Origin: Paludibacteraceae bacterium
GTDB taxonomy: Bacteria; Bacteroidota; Bacteroidia; Bacteroidales; Paludibacteraceae
Length of the DNA stretch: 11,329 nt
NCBI GenBank assembly: GCA_017402895.1
Contig: JAFPLG010000017.1
Span: 1 to 11,329 of the forward strand
Reading direction: 5' to 3'
Shown here: piece after piece, positions 10,714 to 11,329 of the stretch
Layout: each line of letters opens with the position of its first letter
How positions within the stretch are numbered: position 1 is the stretch's first letter
Made by a program: the position numbers and the translations under genes
Notes under the pieces: model-generated
The model's input: the letters and a program-made list of their open reading frames with translations, nothing else
Told to the model about the DNA's origin: nothing
Database searches by the model: none

Positions 10714-11329
10714 ATGGCAGAAGACAAGAAAATGCCTTCAGCAGACAAGCTGAAAGCCCTGAAACTGGCGATGGAGAAGATCGACAAGGACTTCGGTAAA
10801 GGCGCCATCATGAAACTAGGAGACGACAAGATCGAAGATGTTCCTGTTATTTCCACCGGTAGCGTTACGCTCAATATGGCCCTTGGCGTGGGCGGTTATC
10901 CCCGTGGACGCGTAGTAGAGATATACGGTCCTGAGTCGTCCGGTAAGACCACACTGGCTATCCACGCCATGGCGGAAGTACAGAAGCAAGGCGGCATCGC
11001 AGCCATCATCGACGCAGAGCACGCCTTCGACCGCTTCTATGCAGAGAAACTGGGTGTAGACACCGACAACCTGCTCATCGCTCAACCCGACTCGGGCGAG
11101 CAAGCACTGGCTATCGCCGACGAACTGATTCGCAGTTCGGCTGTTGACCTCGTAGTCATCGACTCGGTAGCTGCCTTGACTCCAAAGGCTGAGATCGAGG
11201 GCGAGATGGGTGACAATAAGGTAGGTCTGCAGGCACGGCTCATGTCGCAAGCACTGCGCAAACTGACCGCTACGATCAACAAGACCCAGACCACCTGCAT
11301 CTTCATCAACCAGCTCCGCGAGAAGATCG
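10714..11329 (+). CDS. recA: RecA recombinase, 5' part only
   Basis: RecA forms filaments on single-stranded DNA for homologous recombination and the SOS response. The window holds the first 205 codons; the gene runs off the right edge without a stop. Visible are the N-terminal helix region ([22 protein letters not shown]), Walker A GPESSGKT (72-79), the catalytic Glu in IDAEHAFD (E102), Walker [11 protein letters not shown] (146-155), loop L1 (about 157-164, PKAEIEGE) and the start of the L2 region at INQLREK. Roughly 140 residues are missing, given the usual 340-350. The ATG at 10714 gives [16 protein letters not shown], which is normal. No E. coli-type LexA box and no TAnnTTTG element is visible in the 37-base gap after ferritin. 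Confidence 0.97.
   Translation, partial: MAEDKKMPSADKLKALKLAMEKIDKDFGKGAIMKLGDDKIEDVPVISTGSVTLNMALGVGGYPRGRVVEIYGPESSGKTTLAIHAMAEVQKQGGIAAIIDAEHAFDRFYAEKLGVDTDNLLIAQPDSGEQALAIADELIRSSAVDLVVIDSVAALTPKAEIEGEMGDNKVGLQARLMSQALRKLTATINKTQTTCIFINQLREKI

Overview
The window looks like a chromosomal housekeeping region from a member of the order Bacteroidales. Three things support this. First, seven promoters have the Bacteroidetes form (TTTG, 20 bases, TAnnTTTG), with no E. coli-like -35/-10 pairs. Second, no gene start shows an obvious Shine-Dalgarno sequence. Third, the protein set (a CTC-type L25, a DUF4924-like protein, a ferritin, VWA/FHA signalling proteins) is typical of the group. I cannot name the genus. 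Base composition is moderate, with AT-rich intergenic DNA and more GC-rich genes such as uvrB.

Layout from left to right. About the first 80 bases look foreign: they are GC-rich and break the FHA domain of the first gene, probably by a chimeric join. Positions 52-2228 (minus) hold a two-gene FHA signalling operon: a VWA/transmembrane/coiled-coil/FHA protein and a zinc-ribbon/FHA protein. Next come a small PspC-domain gene (2371-2571, minus) and rpsO (2742-3011, minus), each with its own promoter and terminator. A long divergent intergenic region contains a GC-rich hairpin island. It separates rpsO from rplS (3487-3840, plus), which is followed by a terminator that ends five bases before uvrB (3875-5893, plus). 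murI (5905-6732, minus) converges on uvrB.

A strong promoter at 6832-6863 then starts a rightward unit. It contains an unrecognised, highly structured RNA of about 200 bases, tRNA-Gln(TTG), rplY, pth, an Hsp15-like S4 gene, a DUF4924-like gene and nth, and it closes at a terminator at 10017-10040. Two hairpins inside the unit look like partial terminators. The last unit is ferritin plus the 5' part of recA, which runs off the right edge.

Most proteins serve translation (S15, L19, L25, peptidyl-tRNA hydrolase, Hsp15-like ribosome rescue, tRNA-Gln) or genome maintenance (UvrB, Nth, RecA), with MurI for cell-wall precursors and ferritin for iron storage. No transposon, CRISPR array or phage gene is visible.

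The most interesting non-coding signals are the structured RNA joined to tRNA-Gln, degenerate tandem heptamers at six gene borders, an identical 16-base inverted repeat over the -33 boxes of the PspC and ferritin promoters, and near-identical promoters for rpsO and the structured RNA.
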